From Mycobacterium sp. DL (GTDB taxonomy: Bacteria; Actinomycetota; Actinomycetes; Mycobacteriales; Mycobacteriaceae), in assembly GCF_039729195.1 (NCBI RefSeq), contig NZ_CP155796.1, positions 4,402,001 through 4,466,000 of the forward strand: a stretch of DNA of 64,000 nt, in the 5' to 3' direction. Under the pieces are notes generated by a model. That model did no database searches. It saw nothing but the letters and a program-made list of their open reading frames with translations, and was not told the origin of the DNA. This document shows, piece by piece, positions 1-8,641 of this stretch. Position 1 is the stretch's first letter, and each line of letters opens with the position of its first letter. The position numbers and the translations under genes are program-made.

Positions 1-63
1 CAGCGCGAACCAGGTGATGACCACCACGGCCGCGACAAGCAGGATCTCGAAGAACAGGATCAC
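1..63 (-). CDS. Small membrane protein, partial (N-terminus only)
   Basis: The reverse strand reads from a GTG at 63 into a strongly hydrophobic helix (ILFFEILL...VVITWFAL) that runs off the window edge. This looks like the start of a short single-pass mycobacterial membrane protein of about 50 residues whose N-terminus I recall as similar, but only 21 codons are present. No function can be assigned. It lies 65 bases downstream of the DUF732 gene on the same strand. Confidence 0.45.
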   Translation of the reverse strand, partial: MILFFEILLVAAVVVITWFAL

Positions 64-128
64 GGCACGGAGTCTAGTCGCCGCGACAACAGATCTCCCG
101 GCGGCCGTCGAAGCCGGAAGAGGTGTCG

Positions 129-455
129 TCAGGCAGCGTCGAAGATGTACTCGTACTCGGGGCAGAATGCGCCGGTGGCGGCGCCGATGAACGTCGCGGC
201 CTGATCGGTGGACCAGCCTGTCGCCCCGGTCAGGTCGGTGACCTCCTGCATCAGGGTGGCGCCGTTGTCCCAGTCCTGGCAGACCGCGTACCCGGTCTCG
301 ATGACCTGCGCCGTCTTGTCTGATGGCCAGGTGATTCCGCCGTCGGAGATCACCGTGAGGAAGTCTCCCTCCGGATCCGCGAGGGCCGCGGGTGCAGTTA
401 CCAGAGCGACTGCGGCGAACGCCGCTGTCGCGGCGCAGGCGATGGTGAGCTTCAT
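129..455 (-). CDS. DUF732 family secreted protein
   Basis: This 108-residue protein has a clear Sec signal peptide (hydrophobic stretch about residues 7-26, cleavage after APAALA) and a mature domain of about 80 residues. The mature part has two cysteines (in the YAVCQDW and AFCPEYE segments) that could form a disulfide. Size, signal and the D-F-L-x3-x-D-G start of the mature part fit DUF732, a family abundant in mycobacteria with no established biochemical role. It is a single gene, with sseC ending about 220 bases upstream on the same strand. Confidence 0.8.
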   Translation of the reverse strand: MKLTIACAATAAFAAVALVTAPAALADPEGDFLTVISDGGITWPSDKTAQVIETGYAVCQDWDNGATLMQEVTDLTGATGWSTDQAATFIGAATGAFCPEYEYIFDAA

Positions 456-672
456 GGTCGGGTCCTAGCGGTAACGCGGCGGGCCGCGCAGCGGATGTGG
501 ATGACCCGCGCCCAGCAGCGCGGGGTCCACCATATTTTCGCCGACGACAGCTAATCTTGCAGCGTTTTCACAGCAAGATCAGGGCAACGCCCAGTTACGC
601 CCCTGTGAACTCAGACCCGACCTGATCGTCAGGCCGCCTGATTGCCTGACTCAGGCGACCTTGACGTCGACC
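456..672. other. Intergenic region with palindromic hexamers
   Basis: No gene is seen here. The region should hold the promoter of the DUF732 gene and the transcript end of the cysA2-sseC operon. Positions 629-641 form the palindrome TCAGGC-C-GCCTGA and 644-656 form GCCTGA-C-TCAGGC, so two hairpin-capable elements lie just past the sseC stop and may act as a terminator without a T tract. Confidence 0.5.
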
Positions 673-694
673 TCAGGCGACCTTGACGTCGACC
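651..694. repeat. 22-bp perfect tandem duplication at the sseC stop
   Basis: The unit at 651-672 is repeated exactly at 673-694. On the minus strand the first copy met encodes the last codons of sseC plus its TGA, and the second copy follows at once with another TGA. The protein end is therefore unaffected, and the duplicated sequence is a 3'-UTR copy of the gene's tail. It looks like recent replication slippage. Confidence 0.9.
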
Positions 695-975
695 TCGTGG
701 ATTCCCGCGCCCGACGGTGCCACGCTGGCGTCTCCGTTGCCTACCGAGGACAGGGCGCGCAGCGTCCACGTCCCGGGCGCGGCAAAGAAACGGAAGTCGC
801 CGGTGGCCGATGCGACCACCTCGGCGGTGAACTCGTCAGAGCCGTCCAGCAGACGCACGAACGCGCCTCCCACACCCTGACCCGATCCGTCGATGACGCG
901 ACCGGTGATCACCGTCTCCTTCTCGAGGTCGACGCCGGCGGGCAACGTCAGTCCTTGCTTCGGTGCAGAGCACAT
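673..975 (-). CDS. sseC: DUF1416 protein SseC
   Basis: A 100-residue protein beginning MCSAPKQGLTLP, almost superimposable on mycobacterial SseC. It carries one transthyretin-like beta-sandwich domain (ITGRVIDGSGQGVGGAFVRL, then a TGDFRFFAAPG turn). Its ATG at 975 lies one base after the cysA2 stop, so the two are translationally linked. In M. tuberculosis sseC is always paired with cysA, which implies a role in sulfur transfer or thiosulfate metabolism, but no activity is established. The short start was chosen because only residues from this ATG match the family. Confidence 0.9.
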   Translation of the reverse strand: MCSAPKQGLTLPAGVDLEKETVITGRVIDGSGQGVGGAFVRLLDGSDEFTAEVVASATGDFRFFAAPGTWTLRALSSVGNGDASVAPSGAGIHEVDVKVA

Positions 976-976
976 A

Positions 977-1810
977 TCAACTTCCCAACTCGATCGGGGC
1001 CCCCACCAGGGAGCCGTATTCGGTCCAACTGCCGTCGTAGTTCTTGACGTTGGTGTGTCCCAGCAGCTCCTGCAGCACGAACCAGGTGTGCGACGAGCGC
1101 TCACCGATGCGGCAGTAGGCGATGGTCTCCTTCTGGCCGTCCAGGCCGGCCTCGGCGTAGAGCTTGGCGAGATCCTCGTCGGACTTGAAGGTGCCGTCCT
1201 CGTTGGCGGCCTTGCTCCACGGCACGTTGATCGCGCTGGGGATGTGGCCGGGGCGCTGGCTCTGCTCCTGCGGCAGGTGCGCCGGCGCCAGGATCTTGCC
1301 GGAGAACTCGTCGGGGGAGCGCACGTCGACCAGGTTCTTGCTGCCGATCGCGGCGATGACCTCGTCGCGGAACGCACGGATGGTGTTGTCGGGATCCTTG
1401 GCGGTGTAGCTGGTCCCGGGGCGGGTCACCGCGTCTTTGGACAGGGGGCGGGCATCGAGCTCCCACTTCTTGCGCCCACCGTCGAGCAGTTTCACGTCCT
1501 GGTGGCCGTAGAGCTTGAAGTACCAGTACGCGTACGCGGCGAACCAGTTGTTGTTGCCGCCGTAGAGAACAACGGTGTCGTCGTTGGCGATGCCGCGCTC
1601 GGAGAGCAGCTTGGAGAACTGCCCGGCGTCGACGAAATCGCGCTTGACCTGATCCTGCAGATCGGTCTTCCAGTCCAGCTTGATCGCGCCGGGGATGTGA
1701 CCGGTGTCGTAGGCGCTGGTGTCTTCGTCGACCTCGACGAAAACGGTATTCGGCGCCTCGAGATTGCTCTCGGCCCAGTCGGCTGTGACCAGGACGTCGG
1801 AGCGTGCCAT
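977..1810 (-). CDS. cysA2: Thiosulfate sulfurtransferase (rhodanese) CysA2
   Basis: A cytosolic two-domain rhodanese of 277 residues, the family's normal size. The N-terminal inactive domain has the HIPGAIKLDW motif and the C-terminal domain carries the active-site loop YCRIGERSSH with the catalytic cysteine near residue 233. The enzyme moves sulfane sulfur from thiosulfate to thiols or cyanide. It sits in the operon DUF4395-cysA2-sseC behind a polycysteine leader ORF (2391-2483), which suggests expression follows cysteine supply. Mycobacterial genes called cysA2 are rhodaneses, not the sulfate ABC transporter ATPase. Confidence 0.95.
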   Translation of the reverse strand: MARSDVLVTADWAESNLEAPNTVFVEVDEDTSAYDTGHIPGAIKLDWKTDLQDQVKRDFVDAGQFSKLLSERGIANDDTVVLYGGNNNWFAAYAYWYFKLYGHQDVKLLDGGRKKWELDARPLSKDAVTRPGTSYTAKDPDNTIRAFRDEVIAAIGSKNLVDVRSPDEFSGKILAPAHLPQEQSQRPGHIPSAINVPWSKAANEDGTFKSDEDLAKLYAEAGLDGQKETIAYCRIGERSSHTWFVLQELLGHTNVKNYDGSWTEYGSLVGAPIELGS

Positions 1811-1829
1811 GGATAGATCCTTTCGATTG

Positions 1830-2303
1830 CTAATGGGTGGGAGTCAGCCGTGCGACGAGCGGGTAGAGCTGGCAGCCGAGGCAGACGCCGAAGGCTGCAT
1901 TGAGGAACGCCGCCGCGAGCGCAAGGCCCGTGGCGGCCAGACCCAGCAGAACGAGACCGCTGGAGAAACCGATGACGCCGACCACCGCGAACACGAGGCC
2001 GACCAACTGGGCGAACCTCAGCGGAGCGGCGGGTTCCCGTTCGGTGACGGGTCCCAGCCGCGGGGCGATGACCGTGGCGAATACGAAGCCGTAGGGATGC
2101 TGCCGGGGCCCGCGCACGGCGCCGATGGCAAAAACCACTGCCTGTGCGGCCAGGAGCAGCGCTGCGCCGGCCGCGCTGGCGGTGGAGATGAGCAGGGCGA
2201 CGACGAGGACACCAGTCGTGACCCAAGCGGCGAAGCGGGGTCCCCGCACGTCCACCTGTGCAGGCTGCGCGTTACCGGGACGGGTACTGACGGTGCTGGA
2301 CAA
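1830..2303 (-). CDS. DUF4395 membrane protein
   Basis: A 157-residue protein with a short polar N-terminus and four probable membrane helices. The conserved GVCLGCQLY cysteine pair near the end marks the DUF4395 family. The start is TTG at 2303, backed by an AGGAG seven bases upstream. In actinobacteria this family lies beside thioredoxin-like proteins and rhodaneses, as here (thiX upstream, cysA2 downstream), so a membrane role in thiol or sulfur handling is inferred. It is the first full-length gene after the polycysteine leader ORF. Confidence 0.85.
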   Translation of the reverse strand: MSSTVSTRPGNAQPAQVDVRGPRFAAWVTTGVLVVALLISTASAAGAALLLAAQAVVFAIGAVRGPRQHPYGFVFATVIAPRLGPVTEREPAAPLRFAQLVGLVFAVVGVIGFSSGLVLLGLAATGLALAAAFLNAAFGVCLGCQLYPLVARLTPTH

Positions 2304-2390
2304 AACTGTGCTCCTGTTGTGGGGAAAGGCTGGACGCGGCAGCCCTCCGGGGCCACTCGCAGAGTGCGGCGCGCAGAGATACGCGGCGAC

Positions 2391-2483
2391 TCAGCAGCTG
2401 CAACAACAACAGCAACAACCCGCAACGCGGCACAGATCGACTGCGCGGCGCTTGGTGAGCAAGAGCTCGAGGCGGGCTGACAC
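2391..2483 (-). CDS. Leaderless polycysteine short ORF (cysteine-responsive attenuator leader)
   Basis: The minus strand from GTG 2483 encodes 30 residues, M-S-A-R-L-E-L-L-L-T, a basic middle, then one Cys, and a tail of six consecutive Cys, Ser, Cys and stop. A -10 element TAAGCT (2491-2496) lies seven bases before the GTG, the hallmark of a leaderless mycobacterial transcript starting on its own start codon. Polycysteine leaderless ORFs of this kind have been described in mycobacteria as cysteine-responsive attenuators ahead of sulfur genes. Stalling on Cys codons when Cys-tRNA is short would expose the downstream DUF4395-cysA2-sseC genes. Here that is inferred from sequence and position. 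Confidence 0.85.
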   Translation of the reverse strand: MSARLELLLTKRRAVDLCRVAGCCCCCCSC

Positions 2484-2490
2484 GGTGGAC

Positions 2491-2496
2491 AGCTTA
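2491..2496 (-). promoter_or_regulatory. -10 element of the cysA2 operon leader
   Basis: TAAGCT on the minus strand fits the mycobacterial TANNNT -10 consensus and lies seven bases before the GTG of the polycysteine ORF, placing the transcription start on or next to that codon. It is just past the thiX stop at 2513, so the cysA2 operon has its own promoter. Confidence 0.7.
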
Positions 2497-2512
2497 CCCA
2501 ATGAACGGGTGA

Positions 2513-2935
2513 TCAAGCCAACAGCGGTTCGAGGGCCGCGCGCAGGTCAGCGGCGGTCGGCACCCCGGAGGCGCGGTAGCGCGCCTGACCGTCGGAATCG
2601 AAGATGAACGTCGTCGGCAGCGACAGCACCGAAAGCTTGCGCGCCGCCTCTGGATTGGCGTCGAGGTCGACCTCCACGTGCGCCACGCCCGGCAGGTCGG
2701 CGCACACCTGGTCGACGACCCGGCGCACACCCGCGCAGGGACCGCACCAGTCCGCGCTGAAATGCAGGACGGTCGGTCCGGTGCGTGACAATCCCAGTTC
2801 GTCGGGGTCCATCCGGGGATAATCGGCTGCGCCTTTGATCAGCCCGGCACGCAGCGTCAGCAGCCTGCCGATCACGAATGCCAGGCCGAAGGCCCCGATC
2901 AGCACGGCGACCACCAGAATCCAGGACGAGCTCAT
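2513..2935 (-). CDS. thiX: Membrane-anchored thioredoxin-like protein ThiX
   Basis: A 140-residue protein with one N-terminal membrane helix (about residues 5-25) followed by a thioredoxin fold. The redox-active motif WCGPC lies near residues 64-68 and the cis-proline loop SLPTTF follows, so it should be an active disulfide reductase or oxidase, probably facing the cell-wall side. Its ATG overlaps the lmeA stop (ATGA), indicating coupling. The neighbouring DUF4395 and rhodanese genes suggest a shared thiol or sulfur task. It corresponds to M. tuberculosis Rv0816c. Confidence 0.9.
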   Translation of the reverse strand: MSSSWILVVAVLIGAFGLAFVIGRLLTLRAGLIKGAADYPRMDPDELGLSRTGPTVLHFSADWCGPCAGVRRVVDQVCADLPGVAHVEVDLDANPEAARKLSVLSLPTTFIFDSDGQARYRASGVPTAADLRAALEPLLA

Positions 2936-3741
2936 GATTGCCTGAACTCGTCGAGCTCGAGGGTTACTCCCTCGGCGATGCCCTCGATGATCACATCCGA
3001 GCCCCGCGCCCCCTCGCTTGTCGGTGCGATTCCGAAGGGCAGCTTCTGCCCCGGGAGGCTGGCGGAGAAAGCCGACAACACCGCGGGCAGCTGGTCTTCG
3101 GGCACCTCCTGGTCGGCGGTCCCCGGCCCCGTGAGCAGCCCGGTGGCCGTCATGACCAGGGTGGTGGCATCGGTGATGGACAGGTCGACGGCGATGCTGA
3201 CCTTCGAATCGAACCCGACCTTCCTCGGCGTGCCGGTGAAGACCAGCCCGCGATTGCTCGAGATGCCGGACTCCGTGGTTCCGCCGGTGGAGTCGTTGGT
3301 CTCCACGGTCGGTGCCTCGACGAGCAGATCGGGGATTTCCATGAACCTGCCGAGGTGAGTGGAGTCGATGATGATCCGGCTTTCCACCTTGCCTACCACC
3401 AGCGTCGCATCCGGAGGGATCAGCCAGGATCCGTCGCCGAGATCGATGGAATGCATGGTCGCCTCCAGTGACGCCTTGCCGGTGACCGGGTGATCAACGC
3501 CACTGGCCTTGATCTCGACCTCGTCGTAGTGCCGGCGCATCGCCTGCGGTCCGAACGGGAAACCCAGGATCGCCACCGAGGGGTCCCAGTCCAGATCGGC
3601 GGCGGTCCGTACGCTTCTGGCCAGGCGATACTCGGCGTAAATGGCCGCACCGAAGTCCGTGCCGACAGCACCGACGACGACGGCGGTGAGAGTCGCCAGG
3701 GCACCGATCGCGAGCTTGTGCACCCCGACATTGTTGCCCAC
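2932..3741 (-). CDS. LmeA-family phospholipid-binding periplasmic protein
   Basis: From GTG 3741 the protein has a short N-terminus, one hydrophobic segment ([16 protein letters not shown]) and then an elongated DUF2993/LmeA lipid-binding domain with the [13 protein letters not shown] start and a conserved GFPFG turn. Related LmeA binds phosphatidylinositols and helps lipomannan elongation; this paralogue's substrate is unknown. Reading is open up to an ATG at 3834, but I prefer GTG 3741 because a TACCGT -10 element (3748-3753) lies exactly six bases upstream, suggesting a leaderless start, and because family similarity begins near there. Confidence 0.8.
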   Translation of the reverse strand: MGNNVGVHKLAIGALATLTAVVVGAVGTDFGAAIYAEYRLARSVRTAADLDWDPSVAILGFPFGPQAMRRHYDEVEIKASGVDHPVTGKASLEATMHSIDLGDGSWLIPPDATLVVGKVESRIIIDSTHLGRFMEIPDLLVEAPTVETNDSTGGTTESGISSNRGLVFTGTPRKVGFDSKVSIAVDLSITDATTLVMTATGLLTGPGTADQEVPEDQLPAVLSAFSASLPGQKLPFGIAPTSEGARGSDVIIEGIAEGVTLELDEFRQS

Positions 3742-3901
3742 GACGCGACGGTATTCGGTTCGGCGAGGCTTACCTGCAGGTGGCACGCTATCGTTATGGA
3801 ACCATCGGTCGGGTAACGGCCGTGTGTCAGGCATGAATCTGGGAAGTCACCGCGCGACAGGGTTGTCCGGGCGAGATCTCCACAATTTGTTGGAGGGCCA
3901 G

Positions 3902-5574
<1,673 letters not shown>

Positions 5575-5595
5575 TCAGCGGTCTGCGCGTGCCGT

Positions 5596-6810
5596 CTAGT
5601 GAACCGGGAACCGCGCCTGCCCCACACCGGTGCCGGCGGCCAGCAGTGCCGCTACCGCCGCGATTCCGCCGAGCAGCACGAACATCGCGGCGTAGCCGCC
5701 GAGTAGGCCGGCCAGCGCCGCGCCGATGAACGGACCGAGCGCGGTGGCGAGCATGACCGGAGCGGACAGAATCCCACTGAGATGGCCGTAGTGGGTCATG
5801 CCCCAGCGTTCGGTGACCGCCGTGGCCTGCAACAGCGTCATCACCCCGCGCGCCATCCCCGCGGCGACGGTGACGATGACGAGCACAGTGAGCGAGGTGA
5901 AGACGCCGATCAACACGGTGGTGACGGCCACTACGGCCATGACCGCGATGGTTCGCGGCACCACCGCGACCTGCCGGACCAGCGCGCGGTAACCCAACCT
6001 TCCCAGTACCTGGCCCGCACCCCCCAGTCCGAGGGCAATCGCCGCGGCACCGGTGCTGATGCCGCGTTCGTTCATCAGGGGAACGAGATTCACGATGACG
6101 GCGTAGGACGCACATGCGGCGATGGCGTAGGCGGCGGTGAGCGCCACGAACGGACGGCTGCGCGCCGTCGTCGTAGGCGACGGGACCGGGTGTCGAGACT
6201 GGATCGACGGCCAACTGCGTCGCAGGCCGAGGGCGTGAGCGGGGATCGTGATGATGGCGAGCAGGGCTGCCAGTGCCAAATAGGTTGTGCGCCAGTCCAT
6301 GTGATCAGAGAGCACGGCGGTCAGCGGCGCGAAGACGGTGCTGGCCAGGCCGGCGACCAATGTCAGGGCGGTCAGCGCCCCGATCGCCCGGTGGTCATAC
6401 CAGCGTGTCAACGCGGCAAAAGCCGGCGCGTAGAAGACGCTGCTCATGGCGATGCCGGCGACGATCCAGGCGGCTAGAAAGCACCAGTAGTTCGGGGCTG
6501 TCGCCACAGCGCACAGCGCGACCGCGCCCAACACTGAACCCGCAGTCATGATCCAACGTGGGCCGTACCGGTCCAGCCAGCGTCCGACCACGATGCCGAA
6601 CAGTGCGGCGATCACCAGGCCGGCGGAGAACGCTGCGGTCACGGCGGAGGCGGACCAGCCGGTTTCGCCGCTGATACTCGGCGAGAGGACGGCGAACGCG
6701 TAGTAGAGCACTCCCCAACTGGTGATCTCCGTGACACACAGGGTGAGCAGCACAGCACGCAGCCCCACTCCGTGGGCTGCGGCCGTGCTCTCCCTGTGGA
6801 CCTGCGTCAT
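5596..6810 (-). CDS. MFS transporter of the arsenic island
   Basis: A 404-residue major facilitator with about 12 membrane helices and the loop-2 motif GRWLDRYGPRW. The start overlaps the stop of the ArsO-like flavoprotein gene (ATGA at 6807-6810), so the two proteins are made together. In an arsenic island it may export a product of that flavoprotein or an organoarsenical, but neither the substrate nor a named arsenic family (ArsJ, ArsK) can be fixed from sequence. It converges with mshD. Confidence 0.75.
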   Translation of the reverse strand: MTQVHRESTAAAHGVGLRAVLLTLCVTEITSWGVLYYAFAVLSPSISGETGWSASAVTAAFSAGLVIAALFGIVVGRWLDRYGPRWIMTAGSVLGAVALCAVATAPNYWCFLAAWIVAGIAMSSVFYAPAFAALTRWYDHRAIGALTALTLVAGLASTVFAPLTAVLSDHMDWRTTYLALAALLAIITIPAHALGLRRSWPSIQSRHPVPSPTTTARSRPFVALTAAYAIAACASYAVIVNLVPLMNERGISTGAAAIALGLGGAGQVLGRLGYRALVRQVAVVPRTIAVMAVVAVTTVLIGVFTSLTVLVIVTVAAGMARGVMTLLQATAVTERWGMTHYGHLSGILSAPVMLATALGPFIGAALAGLLGGYAAMFVLLGGIAAVAALLAAGTGVGQARFPVH

Positions 6811-8144
6811 GCGTCAATCGGATTGCGCGCCAACGATAGCGGCGGCGCTTCGGCTGTGGCGGGTGCGCCGGAGCCGCCCTGAGTCGACTCGGCAGATGCG
6901 TCAGACAGGCCGGCGCCGCTGCACACTCCGGTTTCGGGCAGCACCAGCTCGACCCGCCGGGCGCCGCTGTGATCGCCGGCGAGCTCGGCCGCCACGCTGC
7001 GCACCTGTTCGTAGCCGGCCAGCGCGAGGAACGTCGGGGCCCGACCGTAGGACTTCATCCCGACGACGAACAGGCCCGGCTCCTCGGGATGGGCCAGCTC
7101 GGCGGCGCCGTGCGGGGGCACGCTCCCGCACGAATGGATGTTGGGGTCGATCTCGGGCGCCAGTTTGATCGGCGCCTGCAGGATGGGATCGAGTTCCAGG
7201 CGCAGCTCGGACAGGAACGACAGGTCCGGGCGGAAGCCGGTCAGCGCCACCACATGGTCGGCGGGCGCGATTGCTCGTCCGTCCTCGGCGATGACCGTCG
7301 CCCTACCGCCCTCCACGGCGATGCGCTCGGTTCGGAACCCGGTGACCATCTGCACCAGACCTGCGTCCACCGCGGCGTGGGCGCGGGTGCCCAGCGCGCC
7401 TCGCTGCGGCAGAGCATCCGACTCCCCGCCGCCGAACGTGTCTCCGATCGTGCCGCGACGAAGGACCCAGGTGATGCGGGTCGCGGGGTGCTGACGGGCC
7501 ACCTCGGCCAACTCGATGACCGCCGTCATCGCCGAGTGACCGCTGCCGACGATCACGACGTGTCCGTCCGCCCACGCAATCGAGTCCCCGGGTGACGGCG
7601 GCGTGTACGACAGGACACCCGCGGCGGCGGCATCCCGCTCGCCGAGCGCTGGGAGTCCGTCGGCACCAGCGGGATTCGGATGTTCCCAGGTGCCGGAGGC
7701 GTCGACGACCGCGCGGGCCGCCAGTGTCGATTCGCGCCCATCCTGGTCGACGACGTGCACCACGAACGGCGCGTCCTCGCGGTCTTTGCTCAGCACTCGG
7801 TCGTGCCCTTGTCGCGACACCCCGGTCACCCGGGTGCGGTAGCGGACACGATCACCCAGTGCGTCGGCCAGTGGCGTCAGGTAGCCACTGATCCACTCGC
7901 CGCCGGTGGGGTAACCGGTCGGGGGTGCGGACCACCCGAGTGGTGCGAGCAACCGGGTCGCCGCCGCATCGACCAGTTCCGGCCACGGGGAGAACGTGCG
8001 CACGTTTGACCACTGTGCCACCGCGGCGCCGGGAACGGCGCCCGACTCGAGAACCACGGGTTGCAACCCGCGCTCCAGCAGGTGCGCGGCCGCGGCCAAC
8101 CCCTGGGGGCCGGCGCCGATGACAACAACAGGCAACTCAGACAT
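6807..8144 (-). CDS. ArsO-like FAD-dependent monooxygenase
   Basis: From ATG 8144 (AGGAG five bases upstream) this is a 445-residue flavoprotein. It opens with the FAD dinucleotide fold VVVIGAGPQGLAAA and has a second nucleotide fold VVIVGSGHSAMTAV for NAD(P)H near residue 190, the layout of flavin-containing monooxygenases. Such proteins are recurrent in ars operons under the name ArsO, but their reaction on arsenic compounds is not well established. It is divergent from arsR (8231) and coupled to the MFS gene, so the three probably form one arsenic-inducible unit. Confidence 0.75.
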   Translation of the reverse strand: MSELPVVVIGAGPQGLAAAAHLLERGLQPVVLESGAVPGAAVAQWSNVRTFSPWPELVDAAATRLLAPLGWSAPPTGYPTGGEWISGYLTPLADALGDRVRYRTRVTGVSRQGHDRVLSKDREDAPFVVHVVDQDGRESTLAARAVVDASGTWEHPNPAGADGLPALGERDAAAAGVLSYTPPSPGDSIAWADGHVVIVGSGHSAMTAVIELAEVARQHPATRITWVLRRGTIGDTFGGGESDALPQRGALGTRAHAAVDAGLVQMVTGFRTERIAVEGGRATVIAEDGRAIAPADHVVALTGFRPDLSFLSELRLELDPILQAPIKLAPEIDPNIHSCGSVPPHGAAELAHPEEPGLFVVGMKSYGRAPTFLALAGYEQVRSVAAELAGDHSGARRVELVLPETGVCSGAGLSDASAESTQGGSGAPATAEAPPLSLARNPIDA

Positions 8145-8164
8145 CCTGACTCCTCGTATCGATG

Positions 8165-8203
8165 AACTTCGATCTATCGCACCATGCTCCACGCATCGAA
8201 GTT
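8165..8203. promoter_or_regulatory. Inverted repeat, candidate ArsR operator
   Basis: AACTTCGAT at 8165-8173 and its exact reverse complement ATCGAAGTT at 8195-8203 flank the space between the divergent arsO-like and arsR starts. This is the expected place for the binding site of the ArsR encoded at 8231-8587, controlling both directions. Confidence 0.5.
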
Positions 8204-8230
8204 TGTCAATGCGTGTGGCATGATGGCGTC

Positions 8231-8587
8231 ATGGCCAGCCCCGTGACTCTTGCGCCCGTTCGTGGAGTAGAGGCGTGTTGCTCCCCGGTGACCGGTGGAA
8301 TCCTGGCCGATGTGGCGGCCGACCAACTCGCTGCCGTCTTCAAGGCGATGGCCGATCCGGCCCGGGTCAAGCTGTTGTCACTGATCGCTGCCAGCGATGC
8401 CGGCGAGGCGTGTGTGTGTGACCTGACGGTGCCACTCGGCCTCAGTCAGCCGACCGTGTCACACCACATGAAGTTGCTTGTCGGAGCCGGGCTCGTCGAG
8501 CGCGAACAACGCGGCAAGTGGGCGTACTACCGCGTCAATGATGCTGCGCTGGAACGCCTTGCGGCCTTGATCGCGCCCAGACGATAG
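8231..8587 (+). CDS. arsR: ArsR-family As(III)-responsive repressor
   Basis: A 118-residue winged-helix repressor (start ATG 8231; upstream in-frame codons look non-coding). The recognition helix is SQPTVSHHMKLLVGAG. It carries two sets of candidate thiol ligands: adjacent Cys16-Cys17 in the N-terminal arm, as in corynebacterial ArsR, and Cys61-x-Cys63 in ACVCDL, the classical metalloid site. Binding As(III) should release DNA. It is divergent from the ArsO-like/MFS pair and convergent with arsA. Confidence 0.9.
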   Translation: MASPVTLAPVRGVEACCSPVTGGILADVAADQLAAVFKAMADPARVKLLSLIAASDAGEACVCDLTVPLGLSQPTVSHHMKLLVGAGLVEREQRGKWAYYRVNDAALERLAALIAPRR

Positions 8588-8597
8588 ATCGTCTGGG
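8576..8597. terminator. Hairpin between convergent arsR and arsA
   Basis: CCCAGACGAT and ATCGTCTGGG pair perfectly around AG, and the arsR stop codon lies in the stem. There is no T tract. The position between two convergent genes suggests a bidirectional terminator. Confidence 0.55.
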
Positions 8598-8641
8598 AAA
8601 CGACGCCGTGGTGGGGCGGTAAAAGCAGGCCCGGGCGCCGG

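Noticed and set aside
893..1816. Long plus-strand open frame opposite cysA2
   Set aside because: It is the mirror of cysA2 codon bias, with valine/glycine/leucine-rich content and no motif; the minus-strand rhodanese is unmistakable. Similar mirror frames opposite other genes (for example 14238-15326, 22650-23456, 29036-29998, 32298-33257) were dropped for the same reason.
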